Assembly: GCA_038253825.1 (NCBI GenBank)
Contig: JBBSGT010000001.1
Span: forward strand, 20,623-84,622
Length of the DNA: 64,000 bases
Source: JACDET01 sp038253825
Lineage (GTDB): Bacteria; Patescibacteriota; Microgenomatia; Levybacterales; UBA12049
Reading direction: 5' to 3'
The notes beneath the pieces were generated by a model that had not been told where the DNA came from, made no database searches, and saw nothing but the letters and a program-made list of their open reading frames with translations. A program made the translations under genes and the position numbers. Shown here piece by piece: positions 8,895 through 17,970 of this stretch. Position 1 is the stretch's first letter. Each line of letters starts with the position of its first letter.

Positions 8895-10604
8895 ATGCGT
8901 AAAATATATCCGTTAGATCCTCAGATTGTTTCTAAAATTGCAGCGGGAGAAGTCATTGAACGGCCGGTATATGCAGTTAAAGAATTAGTCGAAAATGCAC
9001 TTGATGCGAGAGCAGAGAACATTACTATCCATATCGAAGAAAGCGGATTGAAAAAGATAATAATGATTGATAATGGGGAAGGGATGAGTAAAGAAGATTT
9101 GCTGGAATGTTTTAAAGCACATACGACAAGTAAATTACAAAATGAAGAATCACTTACCAGCATTCAAACGTTAGGTTTTCGCGGTGAAGCACTAGCAAGT
9201 ATTGCCGCAATTAGTAAGGTAACAATTGCCAGTAAAGTCGCTGGTGAAACTGCGGGAACAAGCATCTCCATAAAAAATGGGACAGTTGAAAAAGAGAAAC
9301 CGATTGGCATGCCGACAGGGACACAAATTACTGTTGATTATCTTTTTCATGCAGTTCCTGCCCGGAAAAATTTTTTAAAATCTCAGCGGACAGAATTTAG
9401 TCTTATTCTTGAATTAATTTCTCATTATGCACTCGTTTATCCCTCAGTCAATTTTGTCCTAGTACATAACAATAAGACAGTGTTAGATCTTCCAAAAGTA
9501 TCAGAAAGGATTGATCGGATTGAAAAACTTCTTGGAAAAGAAATTTATCAAGCGCTTTTGCCGGTCGATTATAAAGATGCTTATGTTACGATTTCCGGCT
9601 TTATTGTGAAGCCATCCTTGACAACTCGTACACCGATTAAACAATTTCTTTTCGTCAACCAAAGACAAATTCGTGATAAAAATTTGTCTTTAAAAATTAA
9701 AGCTTCGTATGGAACGCTTTTAGAGAATGCAGTTTATCCAATTTGCATTTTATATTTCTCCATACCATGTGAAATGGTTGATGTTAATGTCCATCCACGT
9801 AAAGAGGAAGTACGATTTAGTAACCAGCAATCTGTTTATGACGCAGTTGAAAAAATAATCAAAGAAACTTTTGCAAATAATGTTTTGGCAACGAATTCTT
9901 ATTGGGATTCTGCTTCACCATTTAATGGATTAGGACTTCATGATGCTTCGAGTGGAACGACTTCTTATGCGGGTAAACTAATGAAAGAAAAGAAGTTTCC
10001 ATGGGAATTAAATCTCGAAACAAAACCTGATACAACAGACATTTTACAAATCAATAAACTGTATTTACTGATATCTACTCAGCGCGGTTTTGTTATCATT
10101 GATCAACATGCTGCACATGAGCGGATTAGATATGAACAATTATTGGATGAGTTTACTAGTGAAAACAATAAAAGAAATATTTTTTATTTCCCTAAACCTG
10201 GAATTTTTGAGCTCAGTCTATCTGAAAGCGAGCTGCTGCATCATTACCTACCACTTTTTCACGATTTAGGATGGGGAATTGAACATTTTAGAGGAAGATC
10301 ATTTCTTCTCACAAGTATCCCGGTTTTGTTCCAAGACCAAAACTACGTTCAATTATTACAAGAGATGTTAGAAGATATTAGAGAGAATGAAAAGCCCCAA
10401 GCACTTAATGCTCGTAGTAAAAAAATGCTGGCATATCTTGCTTGTCACAGCTCTGTCAGAGCTGGTGATAGTTTGACAAGAGAACAGGCAAGAGAATTGG
10501 TTGAACAATTGGTAAAAACCCCAAACAATGCGACCTGTCCACATGGACGGCCAACGCAAGTTATGATACAAAGAGAAATGCTTGATAAACTATTTAAACG
10601 CTAA
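8895..10604 (+). CDS. mutL: DNA mismatch repair protein MutL (endonuclease type)
   Basis: 569 aa. The N-terminal GHKL ATPase has IAAGEVIERPVYAVKELVENALDA, the DNGEGM motif and GFRGEALASIAAIS. A variable linker covers about residues 325-380. The C-terminal dimerisation domain has DQHAAHERIRYE (about residue 401), ACHSSVRAGD (about 515) and CPHGRP (about 547), the metal-dependent nicking-endonuclease motifs present in MutL of bacteria that lack MutH/Dam. So strand discrimination here is presumably methylation-independent. It is translated right behind mutS (10 nt gap) and is followed by an AlkA-type glycosylase 1 nt after its stop. Confidence 0.97.
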   Translation: MRKIYPLDPQIVSKIAAGEVIERPVYAVKELVENALDARAENITIHIEESGLKKIIMIDNGEGMSKEDLLECFKAHTTSKLQNEESLTSIQTLGFRGEALASIAAISKVTIASKVAGETAGTSISIKNGTVEKEKPIGMPTGTQITVDYLFHAVPARKNFLKSQRTEFSLILELISHYALVYPSVNFVLVHNNKTVLDLPKVSERIDRIEKLLGKEIYQALLPVDYKDAYVTISGFIVKPSLTTRTPIKQFLFVNQRQIRDKNLSLKIKASYGTLLENAVYPICILYFSIPCEMVDVNVHPRKEEVRFSNQQSVYDAVEKIIKETFANNVLATNSYWDSASPFNGLGLHDASSGTTSYAGKLMKEKKFPWELNLETKPDTTDILQINKLYLLISTQRGFVIIDQHAAHERIRYEQLLDEFTSENNKRNIFYFPKPGIFELSLSESELLHHYLPLFHDLGWGIEHFRGRSFLLTSIPVLFQDQNYVQLLQEMLEDIRENEKPQALNARSKKMLAYLACHSSVRAGDSLTREQARELVEQLVKTPNNATCPHGRPTQVMIQREMLDKLFKR

Positions 10605-10605
10605 T

Positions 10606-11184
10606 ATGCTCAAGGAACCGATCATGCAAAAATTAAAGAAAGAATATCCAGCGCCTGAATTCGAAGATAGAAGTGCGGATTTGATGCAATCGATGATTAA
10701 ATCAATCATTTCGCAACAGCTTTCAGTAAAAGCTGCCTCGACAATTTTTGGACGTTTTCAAGATTTATTCATTGCTAACTCCTTTCCAACGGACAAAGAA
10801 ATTTTAGCAATGGATGATGAGATTATGCGAAGTGCTGGACTGTCTTATGCAAAAATAAAATATGTAAAATCCGTTGCCAACGCATTTGTCAGTGATCTTA
10901 TTGACATCAAAAAGATCAGAAAGCAATCCGACGAGGAAGTTATTTCTGAGTTAATACAAATTCATGGAATTGGACGATGGACTGCTGAGATGATCTTGAT
11001 ATTTTCATTACAACGGCCTGATATATTCTCTATTGATGATTTAGGAATTAGAAATGCAATTACGAGACTTTATGGAATTAGCGACAGAAAAGAAATGCTA
11101 GAATTATCTGAAAAATGGAAACCTTATAGATCAACTGCATGTTGGTATTTATGGAGAAGCCTGGGCAATGCACCTGCTGCCTGA
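10606..11184 (+). CDS. AlkA-like DNA-3-methyladenine glycosylase (HhH-GPD)
   Basis: 192 aa from the ATG at 10606. SADLMQSMIKSIISQQLSVKAASTIFGRF is the usual beginning of the HhH-GPD fold, and IHGIGRWTAEMILIFSL is the helix-hairpin-helix that grips DNA. It is followed by FSIDDLGIRNAI, which contains the catalytic Asp. The family removes alkylated bases such as 3-methyladenine to start base-excision repair. The N-terminal TBP-like domain of E. coli AlkA is absent, as in many short members. I choose 10606, 1 nt after the mutL stop, over an upstream ATG at 10582 inside mutL. Its 3' end overlaps the sat-cysC 3' end on the other strand by about 60 nt. Confidence 0.88.
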   Translation: MLKEPIMQKLKKEYPAPEFEDRSADLMQSMIKSIISQQLSVKAASTIFGRFQDLFIANSFPTDKEILAMDDEIMRSAGLSYAKIKYVKSVANAFVSDLIDIKKIRKQSDEEVISELIQIHGIGRWTAEMILIFSLQRPDIFSIDDLGIRNAITRLYGISDRKEMLELSEKWKPYRSTACWYLWRSLGNAPAA

Positions 11185-12941
11185 TCTGGATTTTGATACT
11201 GAATCAGCTTAATAGATTTTTGACTTAAGATTTGTTTTTCAATTAAGTAGGAAATGATTTGATTGATGCACTCTTTCGGCGTTTTTTTTGCTGTGTTAAT
11301 TGTTATCGCCGGATTGGTTGGTGTCTCGTATGGATCATCAATACCAGTCATCCCTTTCAATTTATTCTTTTTCGCTTTTCGATATAAGCCCTTAACATCA
11401 CGTTTTATACACACTTCAAGCGGTGTTGATAAGTAGATCTCAATATAGTGACCATTTGGGGAAATGAGATTTCGATTGTATGTTCGTGCATCGGCGTAAG
11501 GAGCAATTGCAGCACAAATCGCAATACCTTTGTGTTTGGTTATTTCATTGGCAACAAATCCAAGTCGGGTAATATTGGTGTATCTATCTTCTCTGCTAAA
11601 ACCAAGACCTTTGGATAAATTACTTCGAATGACATCTCCATCCAAAAGTGAAATTTCTCTTTCTTGGATTTCAGTAAGTTTATATAATAACATCTTTGCC
11701 AGTGTCGACTTACCTGAGGAAGGTAATCCGGTAAAGAAAATCGTTACACCTTTCTTCTTTTTACGTCCCGCATTTTCTCGTAATTCATCAATAATCTCTG
11801 GGAAAGAAAGCCAATCTGGCAATGGCTCATTATTTAATAACCTTTCTCGTACTTGCGTTCCTGAGATTTTGAGAATTGTATGTTTTTTATTGACTTTGTT
11901 GATGGGAAGATATTGCTTTTTCTCTTTGACATAAACCATTTCTTTAAATAGAACTGGCGTAATAGCTAATTCTTTCTCACAGGATTTCAAGAAATCGTGA
12001 GCATCATATTCTCCATAATAAGGTTTTCCCAAACGATCTTTTCCGGGACTTGCATGATCGCGACCGACAATAAAATGCGTGCATCCATAATTTTTTCTGA
12101 TGATTGCATGAAGTACTGCTTCTCTCGGGCCTGCCATTCTCATTGCAAGTGGAAGCAGACTCAGCATACCGAAATCTTGCATGTAATTATTGTACAAATG
12201 GATATAACATCGCGTTCTGGTAATGTAATCAATATCTCCATCTTTAGTTTGTCCGACACTGGGATGAAGTAAAATTTTTGCTTCATACGTCTTGGCTGCA
12301 TCTTTAATCAATGTATAGTGTGCTCGATGTAGGGGATTACGAGTTTGAAATCCAATAACTTTTTCCCAACCAAATTTTTTAAATACCTTTCGTAGTTCTG
12401 TGGGAGTAAGTCTAAAATCAGTAAAATCGTAGTGTGGAATTTCTTTTAATCCTTCAATTTTTCCTCCGAGATAGTATTTACCCGTTGCGTCAAACAGTTG
12501 TCTTACCCCAAAGTGATCAGTATCAGTTGTATCATACACTTTTTTTGCTTCTTTCTTCTTATCTGGTTGATAGATTGAGGTAATTGTGAAGAGTGCATAT
12601 GGTTCATTATACGCATCACAGAGTAGTAAAATAGTTCCTTCTTTATAATTTGATATATCATCAACGTCCAGGACAATAGGAATTGGCCATACAGTTCCGT
12701 CTGTCAGTCTGGCATCATTGACTACAGACTGATATGTATTTTCATCCATAAAACCTTCAAGTGGAGAAAACCCGCCATTGAGCAGTAATTCCAGATCACA
12801 AAGTTGTCTCTGTGTAAGAGTTATACGGAGAGCAGTTTCGAACTGTTCAAGAAGCTTTTGTCTTTTGCTAGATTCTGTAATAACTAATGGTTTTAACAAA
12901 CCTCCATGAGCCAAAAAAGTGGTTTCTAATTTCGTTATCAT
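11124..12941 (-). CDS. bifunctional sulfate adenylyltransferase / adenylylsulfate kinase (PAPS synthetase)
   Basis: 605 aa fusion. Residues about 1-390 are ATP sulfurylase: the PUA-like N-domain (LELLLNGGFSPLEGFM), the catalytic QTRNPLHRAHY near residue 200 (HxxH-type nucleotidyl transferase site) and GRDHASPGKDR. Residues about 400-580 are APS kinase: P-loop FTGLPSSGKSTLAKML, LDGDVIRSNLSKGLGFSREDR, and GIDDPYETPTNPAI. It would turn sulfate and 2 ATP into PAPS. No APS/PAPS reductase is in the window, but a PAPS-dependent-type sulfotransferase lies at 22.2 kb, so the PAPS may serve sulfation rather than assimilation (inference). The C-terminal ~30 residues extend past the kinase domain and overlap the convergent glycosylase gene. 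Confidence 0.93.
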   Translation of the reverse strand: MITKLETTFLAHGGLLKPLVITESSKRQKLLEQFETALRITLTQRQLCDLELLLNGGFSPLEGFMDENTYQSVVNDARLTDGTVWPIPIVLDVDDISNYKEGTILLLCDAYNEPYALFTITSIYQPDKKKEAKKVYDTTDTDHFGVRQLFDATGKYYLGGKIEGLKEIPHYDFTDFRLTPTELRKVFKKFGWEKVIGFQTRNPLHRAHYTLIKDAAKTYEAKILLHPSVGQTKDGDIDYITRTRCYIHLYNNYMQDFGMLSLLPLAMRMAGPREAVLHAIIRKNYGCTHFIVGRDHASPGKDRLGKPYYGEYDAHDFLKSCEKELAITPVLFKEMVYVKEKKQYLPINKVNKKHTILKISGTQVRERLLNNEPLPDWLSFPEIIDELRENAGRKKKKGVTIFFTGLPSSGKSTLAKMLLYKLTEIQEREISLLDGDVIRSNLSKGLGFSREDRYTNITRLGFVANEITKHKGIAICAAIAPYADARTYNRNLISPNGHYIEIYLSTPLEVCIKRDVKGLYRKAKKNKLKGMTGIDDPYETPTNPAITINTAKKTPKECINQIISYLIEKQILSQKSIKLIQYQNPDQAAGALPRLLHKYQHAVDL

Positions 12942-13041
12942 TTTTTTAGTGTAATTGTTTTTTTAGAGAAATGCTACCTAAATAATAACATTATTTCTTG
13001 TCTCTATGCTTTTATCCCTCAGAAAAAGCTGTTTCAGGTAC

Positions 13042-13069
13042 TTGACAAAGGTATATGCTCGTGTATACG
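13042..13069 (+). promoter_or_regulatory. promoter of the WxL-like surface locus
   Basis: Perfect TTGACA at 13042-13047 and TATACG at 13064-13069 with 16 nt spacing. An AAAAGGA ribosome binding site directly precedes the ATG at 13089. This is one of the few clear leadered promoters in the window. Confidence 0.6.
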
Positions 13070-13088
13070 ATGAATATAACAAAAGGAT

Positions 13089-13991
13089 ATGAAGATACAA
13101 AAAGGCATCCATCATTTAAAATATACAAGACCGCAATGGTATAAGGATTATCATCAGTGGGAACACCATGCTTTCTTACATTGGGCGACCTTTGTGGTTT
13201 CTTCAATTGTCATTACAATGGGATTCGTAAATATTGTATTTCAGATGCAGCAACACGCTCCTAAAGTTGAAATAGCAAATGCTGCAAGCACTGTATTGAC
13301 ACAAAATGTTAATGGTGGTACTTTAACTATCTCAAATAACGGGAATCAGGCGCTCAGTGCAGCAACAGTATCTACATCAAATCAAAATACAACCGGTAGT
13401 CTCGGGACAATTACCGTAACTGATAATAGAGGTACTGGAGCTGGCTGGAATGCTACAGCGACATCAACGCATTTTCTGAAATTTAACGCTGCTACGAAAA
13501 TAACAGGTGCTAATTCCACCGTATCTACAAATACCGGCAGCAGTACGTGGTCAGGCGTCACTGGCGGGACATATACCATAACTATTGCAACCGGTGGATC
13601 AGTGGGTACTGCGACATTTAACGTTACTGGTCTTGAATCAGCTAGTAATGTTCCTACTGGTAGTGGTACAGGTATTGCAATCGGTATAAAAGGACTATTG
13701 GCAGACTTCAATACTGCGACATATGTTACTGGTGATTCTTGGACTATCCGGGTAGATGTTATTCCTGTAACTGGGTTACAGATTACACCTGGTGCAGTAT
13801 CGCCTTCAACCGGTATCACCGGGGGATCAGTGCATACGTTTACAACTACTACAGATCCAGCAAGTCTGATGAGTGCAACAGCAGGAAACGGTTTGGGATC
13901 ATACACTCAAACCCCAAGTCTGCAATTAACTGTTCCTGCAAATTCTTATGCCAACAGCTATACAGCTACTGTCACAGAAACTGTACTGTAA
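13089..13991 (+). CDS. WxL-like surface protein 1
   Basis: 300 aa. The cytoplasmic N-terminus contains RPQWYKDYHQWEHHAFLHW, an aromatic/His-rich motif shared with the paralogue at 19.7 kb, followed by one membrane helix (about residues 38-58). The outside part starts with TLTISNNGNQALSAATV and LGTITVTDNRGTGAGWNATA, which matches the first half of WxL domains (conserved T-D-x-R/T-G-x-G-x-W). GTYTITIATGGSVGTATFNV and SWTIRVDVIPVTGLQITPG are also shared with the paralogue. The end reads SYTATVTETVL where classical WxL proteins have a second WxL motif. WxL domains bind the cell surface in Gram-positive bacteria. The assignment to that fold is by motif only. Confidence 0.7.
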   Translation: MKIQKGIHHLKYTRPQWYKDYHQWEHHAFLHWATFVVSSIVITMGFVNIVFQMQQHAPKVEIANAASTVLTQNVNGGTLTISNNGNQALSAATVSTSNQNTTGSLGTITVTDNRGTGAGWNATATSTHFLKFNAATKITGANSTVSTNTGSSTWSGVTGGTYTITIATGGSVGTATFNVTGLESASNVPTGSGTGIAIGIKGLLADFNTATYVTGDSWTIRVDVIPVTGLQITPGAVSPSTGITGGSVHTFTTTTDPASLMSATAGNGLGSYTQTPSLQLTVPANSYANSYTATVTETVL

Positions 13992-14007
13992 CACTGTGTT
14001 TTTTAAA

Positions 14008-16695
14008 ATGAAGAAATTATTATTTTTAATTCTCCTATTACCTTTTTTTTCTATTTTTACCCCTATTGCTTTTGCATCGTCTACTCTTGATCAAAAAGAT
14101 TTAAATCAGAACGGCTATTATGACAATGTCGAACGGTATCCCGCTCAAAGTTTTGTTCCAACAGAGTCTTCTCCTATCTCAGAAATTGATCTCTCAATTT
14201 GCAAAAAGGGATCTCCTAACGAAAATGTATATCTAACATTAGAAAATGATTCTAATGGATATCCTTCAGGTTATCCATTAGTTACTTCGAGCGTAATCAA
14301 TACTAGCGATCTACAAACTTGTCCCTCAGGAGAATGGAAATCTTTTAACTTTTCTTCTACTTACAATTTTACTTCAGGAAGGACTTATTGGCTGGTAACC
14401 CATACTACTAATCAAGGGACTGACACAGATAATGTCGCTTATGCATATGATGGAAATAATAATTATCCAATGGGAACACTTGCACAACATATTGCTGCTT
14501 GGACTTATCAAAGTTTTGATTTAGATTTCAAAGAGTATTATGATCATTCATTGACTCCGATTGGACCGGTATTAGATCAATCGGTTACAACTGGTACTGA
14601 TAATTACTCCTACTCTAATTCAAGCAATTCAACTCGTAAACAGGTAGCAGAATCATTTACACCTTCATATTCAGGTCGTATTAGTCAAATTAGTATTGAT
14701 TCAAGTATCTATTCAGCGGAGGTAGGAAGTACTTACATAACTATTAACTCAGATAATTCGGGAAGCCCATCAAATAACATTTTGTGTACTTCATCTAATA
14801 TTGATTTCAATACTTTTCCAATTAATCCCAATTATAGCTACATTAATTATTCATTCTCTTGTAATTATAATTTTAATTCCGGTAGTAAATATTGGATTGT
14901 TACTCATTCCCCGATTTTAATTGGGAATACTCCATATGTTCATAGTTCTAATACGAATGTATACCCTAATAATTATATGTTCTTTTTCGATGGGACGTCT
15001 TGGAATAAAAATAATTATAATTTTAATTTTAAAGAATATTTTGATAATTCTGCAACAATAACGCCTACCCCTACAACGCAACCTATATACACTGTTAATG
15101 GTATAGTATATCAAGATATCAATCAAAATGGATTGCAAGACAGTGGAGAATCAGGATTCGCAAACGCAACAGTTACATTATCAGACGGACAGTCATCAGT
15201 AACAAATGATACTGGAGACTATGTAATTCCTAATGTCCCCGATGGTGTCTATACAGTATCGCTAACTTTGCCAAATGGCTATTTCGCAACAACAACAAAT
15301 CCAAAATCCAATCTGTCTGTAAGTTCAAACTCAGTAGTAAACTTTGGTATCACAAAGCCCCATAATGCTCCTACGACCACAGCAAGTCTTTCTCCAACTC
15401 TAATGTCAAATGGCGAATATCCAAACCCAGTCTGGGTTACGTTAGCTGCAACCGCGGATGCGGGTTACAGTGTCAGTAAGAATTATTATCAAATTGATAC
15501 AGGGGCTCAACAAGAATATTATGGCCCATTTAGTGTATCGACAGCCGGAAGTCATACTATTACGTATTGGTCCGTTGATGATGCAGGGCTTGAGGAATCA
15601 CCACATCCGTCAAAGTCATTTTCTATAGATAGCACAATCACTGACGGACAAGTACAGGCAGGACAGCAATCAGTGAATCTTGGTAATGGAATTACAATCA
15701 CTGGTAATTTCACCTCCAGTGGTTATATAACGGTAACTCCCTCAACAAATAATCAAGGAGGGACGATCCCTTCTGAATACAAAATCTTAAATACATTTTA
15801 TTACATCACATCAACAGCTACGTTTACTGGACCATTGACAATATCTTTTGAATATACTAAACAAAATGCTGATAATCCAAATCTCAATCTACTGCATTAT
15901 GACGGAACTAATTGGGTTAATGTTACTAATTCCTATGATCCCCAGACCCATATTATGACAGCAACTGTCTATTCACTTTCACCATTTGCTGTCGTTATTC
16001 CTGACATTACAGCGCCGACAATAACTGATTTTAGTCTCTCTCCTTATGTGGTATCAAATGGATCGTCGTCCACCATTACTGCAGGAGCGACAGACGATTT
16101 AACCGGCGTACAAACAGTGACATATACGCTCACATCAAGTACAGGACAAGTTACCTCAGGCAATCTTGACTTTATCAGTCCTTCAGGAAAATGGGACGCA
16201 AATGTAACGCCACCAACAGGTGTATATAGTATTCAACTTACTGCAACAGATATTGCAGGAAATAGTTCTAAATCTGACACTCAGTACCTTGCTGTCTATG
16301 ATCCATCGGCTGGGTCTGTTACAGGTGGAGGATGGGTAATACCGGATAACACTACAAGAGTAGGTGTATCAGCAGATGCAAAATCTAACTTTGGTTTTGT
16401 AGCTAAATATATTAATGGCATTCCTACTGGAAATATGACTATCAATTATATAAATGATGGGCTAGAGTTTAAGAGCACAACAGTTGATTGGGTAATTATT
16501 TCTGGCTCTGTTGCAGATTTTCAGGGACAAATGACACTTAACGGTACTAGTAATTATACATATAGAGTACATGTCGTTGATAGCTCTCCTGATCAGTATG
16601 ATATTCGCATTTGGGACGGTAATAGATCATTTAATAATCCTTCCTATAGAATTTCCAATAGCCTTGGAGGTGGGAGCATTATTATTCATCAATGA
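14008..16695 (+). CDS. large secreted multi-domain adhesin-like protein
   Basis: 895 aa from the ATG at 14008, which starts a clear signal peptide (MKKLLFLILLLPFFSIFTPIAFA). Visible modules: two related beta-rich repeats of ~170 aa, each with a Phe-rich SF-x-P start and a TYWLVTH/KYWIVTH end (about 40-200 and 205-370); an SdrD B-like module, VNGIVYQDINQNGLQDSGE (about 375-455); an OmpL47-like module ending SHTITYWSVDDAG; a beta module ending YSLSPFAVVIPD; an Ig-like module (ITDFSLSPYVVSNGSS...LTATDIAGNSS); and a terminal module starting GSVTGGGWVIPD and ending GGGSIIIH, common in secreted proteins. No LPXTG or C-terminal membrane anchor. An upstream in-frame ATG at 13948 lies inside the preceding gene and would mask the signal peptide. 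Confidence 0.75.
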   Translation: MKKLLFLILLLPFFSIFTPIAFASSTLDQKDLNQNGYYDNVERYPAQSFVPTESSPISEIDLSICKKGSPNENVYLTLENDSNGYPSGYPLVTSSVINTSDLQTCPSGEWKSFNFSSTYNFTSGRTYWLVTHTTNQGTDTDNVAYAYDGNNNYPMGTLAQHIAAWTYQSFDLDFKEYYDHSLTPIGPVLDQSVTTGTDNYSYSNSSNSTRKQVAESFTPSYSGRISQISIDSSIYSAEVGSTYITINSDNSGSPSNNILCTSSNIDFNTFPINPNYSYINYSFSCNYNFNSGSKYWIVTHSPILIGNTPYVHSSNTNVYPNNYMFFFDGTSWNKNNYNFNFKEYFDNSATITPTPTTQPIYTVNGIVYQDINQNGLQDSGESGFANATVTLSDGQSSVTNDTGDYVIPNVPDGVYTVSLTLPNGYFATTTNPKSNLSVSSNSVVNFGITKPHNAPTTTASLSPTLMSNGEYPNPVWVTLAATADAGYSVSKNYYQIDTGAQQEYYGPFSVSTAGSHTITYWSVDDAGLEESPHPSKSFSIDSTITDGQVQAGQQSVNLGNGITITGNFTSSGYITVTPSTNNQGGTIPSEYKILNTFYYITSTATFTGPLTISFEYTKQNADNPNLNLLHYDGTNWVNVTNSYDPQTHIMTATVYSLSPFAVVIPDITAPTITDFSLSPYVVSNGSSSTITAGATDDLTGVQTVTYTLTSSTGQVTSGNLDFISPSGKWDANVTPPTGVYSIQLTATDIAGNSSKSDTQYLAVYDPSAGSVTGGGWVIPDNTTRVGVSADAKSNFGFVAKYINGIPTGNMTINYINDGLEFKSTTVDWVIISGSVADFQGQMTLNGTSNYTYRVHVVDSSPDQYDIRIWDGNRSFNNPSYRISNSLGGGSIIIHQ

Positions 16696-16717
16696 TTGAT
16701 TGCTCTTCCTTTAGTGC

Positions 16718-16746
16718 TTGACATAGCATACGATAATAGTAGATAT
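16718..16746 (+). promoter_or_regulatory. possible promoter of the first DUF916 gene
   Basis: Perfect TTGACA at 16718-16723; the best -10 at 16-17 nt spacing is TAGATA/AGATAT, weak. A better-looking GATAAT sits too close (8 nt). Confidence 0.35.
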
Positions 16747-16753
16747 TTATAGT

Positions 16754-17890
16754 ATGAGCATAAGTAATATATTCAAAAGGTTAAATTTATTTAAAATGAA
16801 AAATAATACTTTATTTTTAAGCAACAAAGCTGTTTTTTTTAAAAAATTCATTTCAAGTTGGGTTCTTTTCGCAATTCTTTATTGCATGATTTTTGCGGTT
16901 CCTGCCTTTGCCGTAGAAACAAAAGCCATAAGCGCGCATCCAGCACATCCCACTGATACAGATCCACGCACAAAATCATGGTTTATTTTTTCTCTTCCCG
17001 CTGGAGATAAAAGAAATGATGCGGTAGTTGTGATAAATAACGGCACCGAACCAACTACCTTAAAAGTCTATCCAGCAGATTCTACAACGATGAAAGATGG
17101 AGGATTTGCACTCACGAATTTCGGTACACCCAAACATGATGTCGGTGCATGGATTACGATGAATGCTTCAGAAATTACCCTCGCGCCAAAGGAATCTAGA
17201 AATTTACCCTTTACGATAGCTATACCTTCAAACGCTGTAAAAGGAGAACATTCTGGTGGGATTATCTTCGAAGAGACAGTACCGAAAAAGATGAAGAACC
17301 AAGGAATGAACATTAATGTCATATCCCGGATTGGTGTACGTATTTATGAAACAGTTCCTGGTGATGAACAATTAAATATGATTGTTCGTGATTTAAAAAC
17401 TTCTGTTACAGACAATCTTCTTAAATTTAATTTTACAGTGGAAAATAAAGGCACAGTCCATATCGCACCCACTGGTATGCTTGAAGTAAAGGATATGCTT
17501 GGACGAGTCATTGAGAGAGAACCTTTGGATACATTGGTTGGTACAGTTGTACCGGGAGAACCTGAGACGATAACTGTTCCTACGCATACAATGCCTCCAT
17601 TCTTTGGTTGGGATACAGCGAGTGTCGCGCTTTATTATTCTCCCACCAAAGCAGCTGTTGCAAGTACTATGTTTATGCCAAACCCGTGGAGCATGTATGG
17701 AACAATCGCTCTTATTTTGCTCATCATTGCCTACTTCGTATCCAGAAATCGACTAATGCAAAAGAATCAAAAAACAGGTAAAATTATCTTGGCTCCTCAT
17801 GTCAGGCTTATCGTTGCTGGTATTTTGTTAGGTATCATTGCGTTTAGCGGTTTTGTGGTTTACCTGATGAATTACTTCTTTGGAAGATAA
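16754..17890 (+). CDS. DUF916-family WxL-interacting membrane protein 1
   Basis: 378 aa. The N-terminal hydrophobic segment (about 33-53) ends in AFA, a likely signal peptidase site or signal anchor. Residues about 65-180 are DUF916-like (WxLIP): KSWFIFSLPAGDKRNDAVVV, LKVYPADSTTMKDGGFAL, then SGGIIFEE and NVISRIGVRIYETVPG. A second Ig-like domain (about 200-290, LLKFNFTVENKGTVHIAPTG) takes the place of DUF3324. Two C-terminal helices (about 315-335 and 350-372) anchor it. Known WxLIPs bind WxL proteins and peptidoglycan. It sits between WxL-like genes. The start could also be Met15 (16796). Confidence 0.8.
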   Translation: MSISNIFKRLNLFKMKNNTLFLSNKAVFFKKFISSWVLFAILYCMIFAVPAFAVETKAISAHPAHPTDTDPRTKSWFIFSLPAGDKRNDAVVVINNGTEPTTLKVYPADSTTMKDGGFALTNFGTPKHDVGAWITMNASEITLAPKESRNLPFTIAIPSNAVKGEHSGGIIFEETVPKKMKNQGMNINVISRIGVRIYETVPGDEQLNMIVRDLKTSVTDNLLKFNFTVENKGTVHIAPTGMLEVKDMLGRVIEREPLDTLVGTVVPGEPETITVPTHTMPPFFGWDTASVALYYSPTKAAVASTMFMPNPWSMYGTIALILLIIAYFVSRNRLMQKNQKTGKIILAPHVRLIVAGILLGIIAFSGFVVYLMNYFFGR

Positions 17891-17970
17891 GTTTTAAAAC
17901 TCCATTATACTCTTTGCGTAAGAAGCGTCCTACTGCACATTGTCAACGAAATATACTACAATAAATATAG

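Noticed and set aside
13382..13906. 174-codon Pro/Val-rich frame antisense to WxL-like protein 1
   Set aside because: It is produced by the Thr/Gly/Asn-rich coding on the plus strand, with similar shadows opposite the other WxL-like genes.
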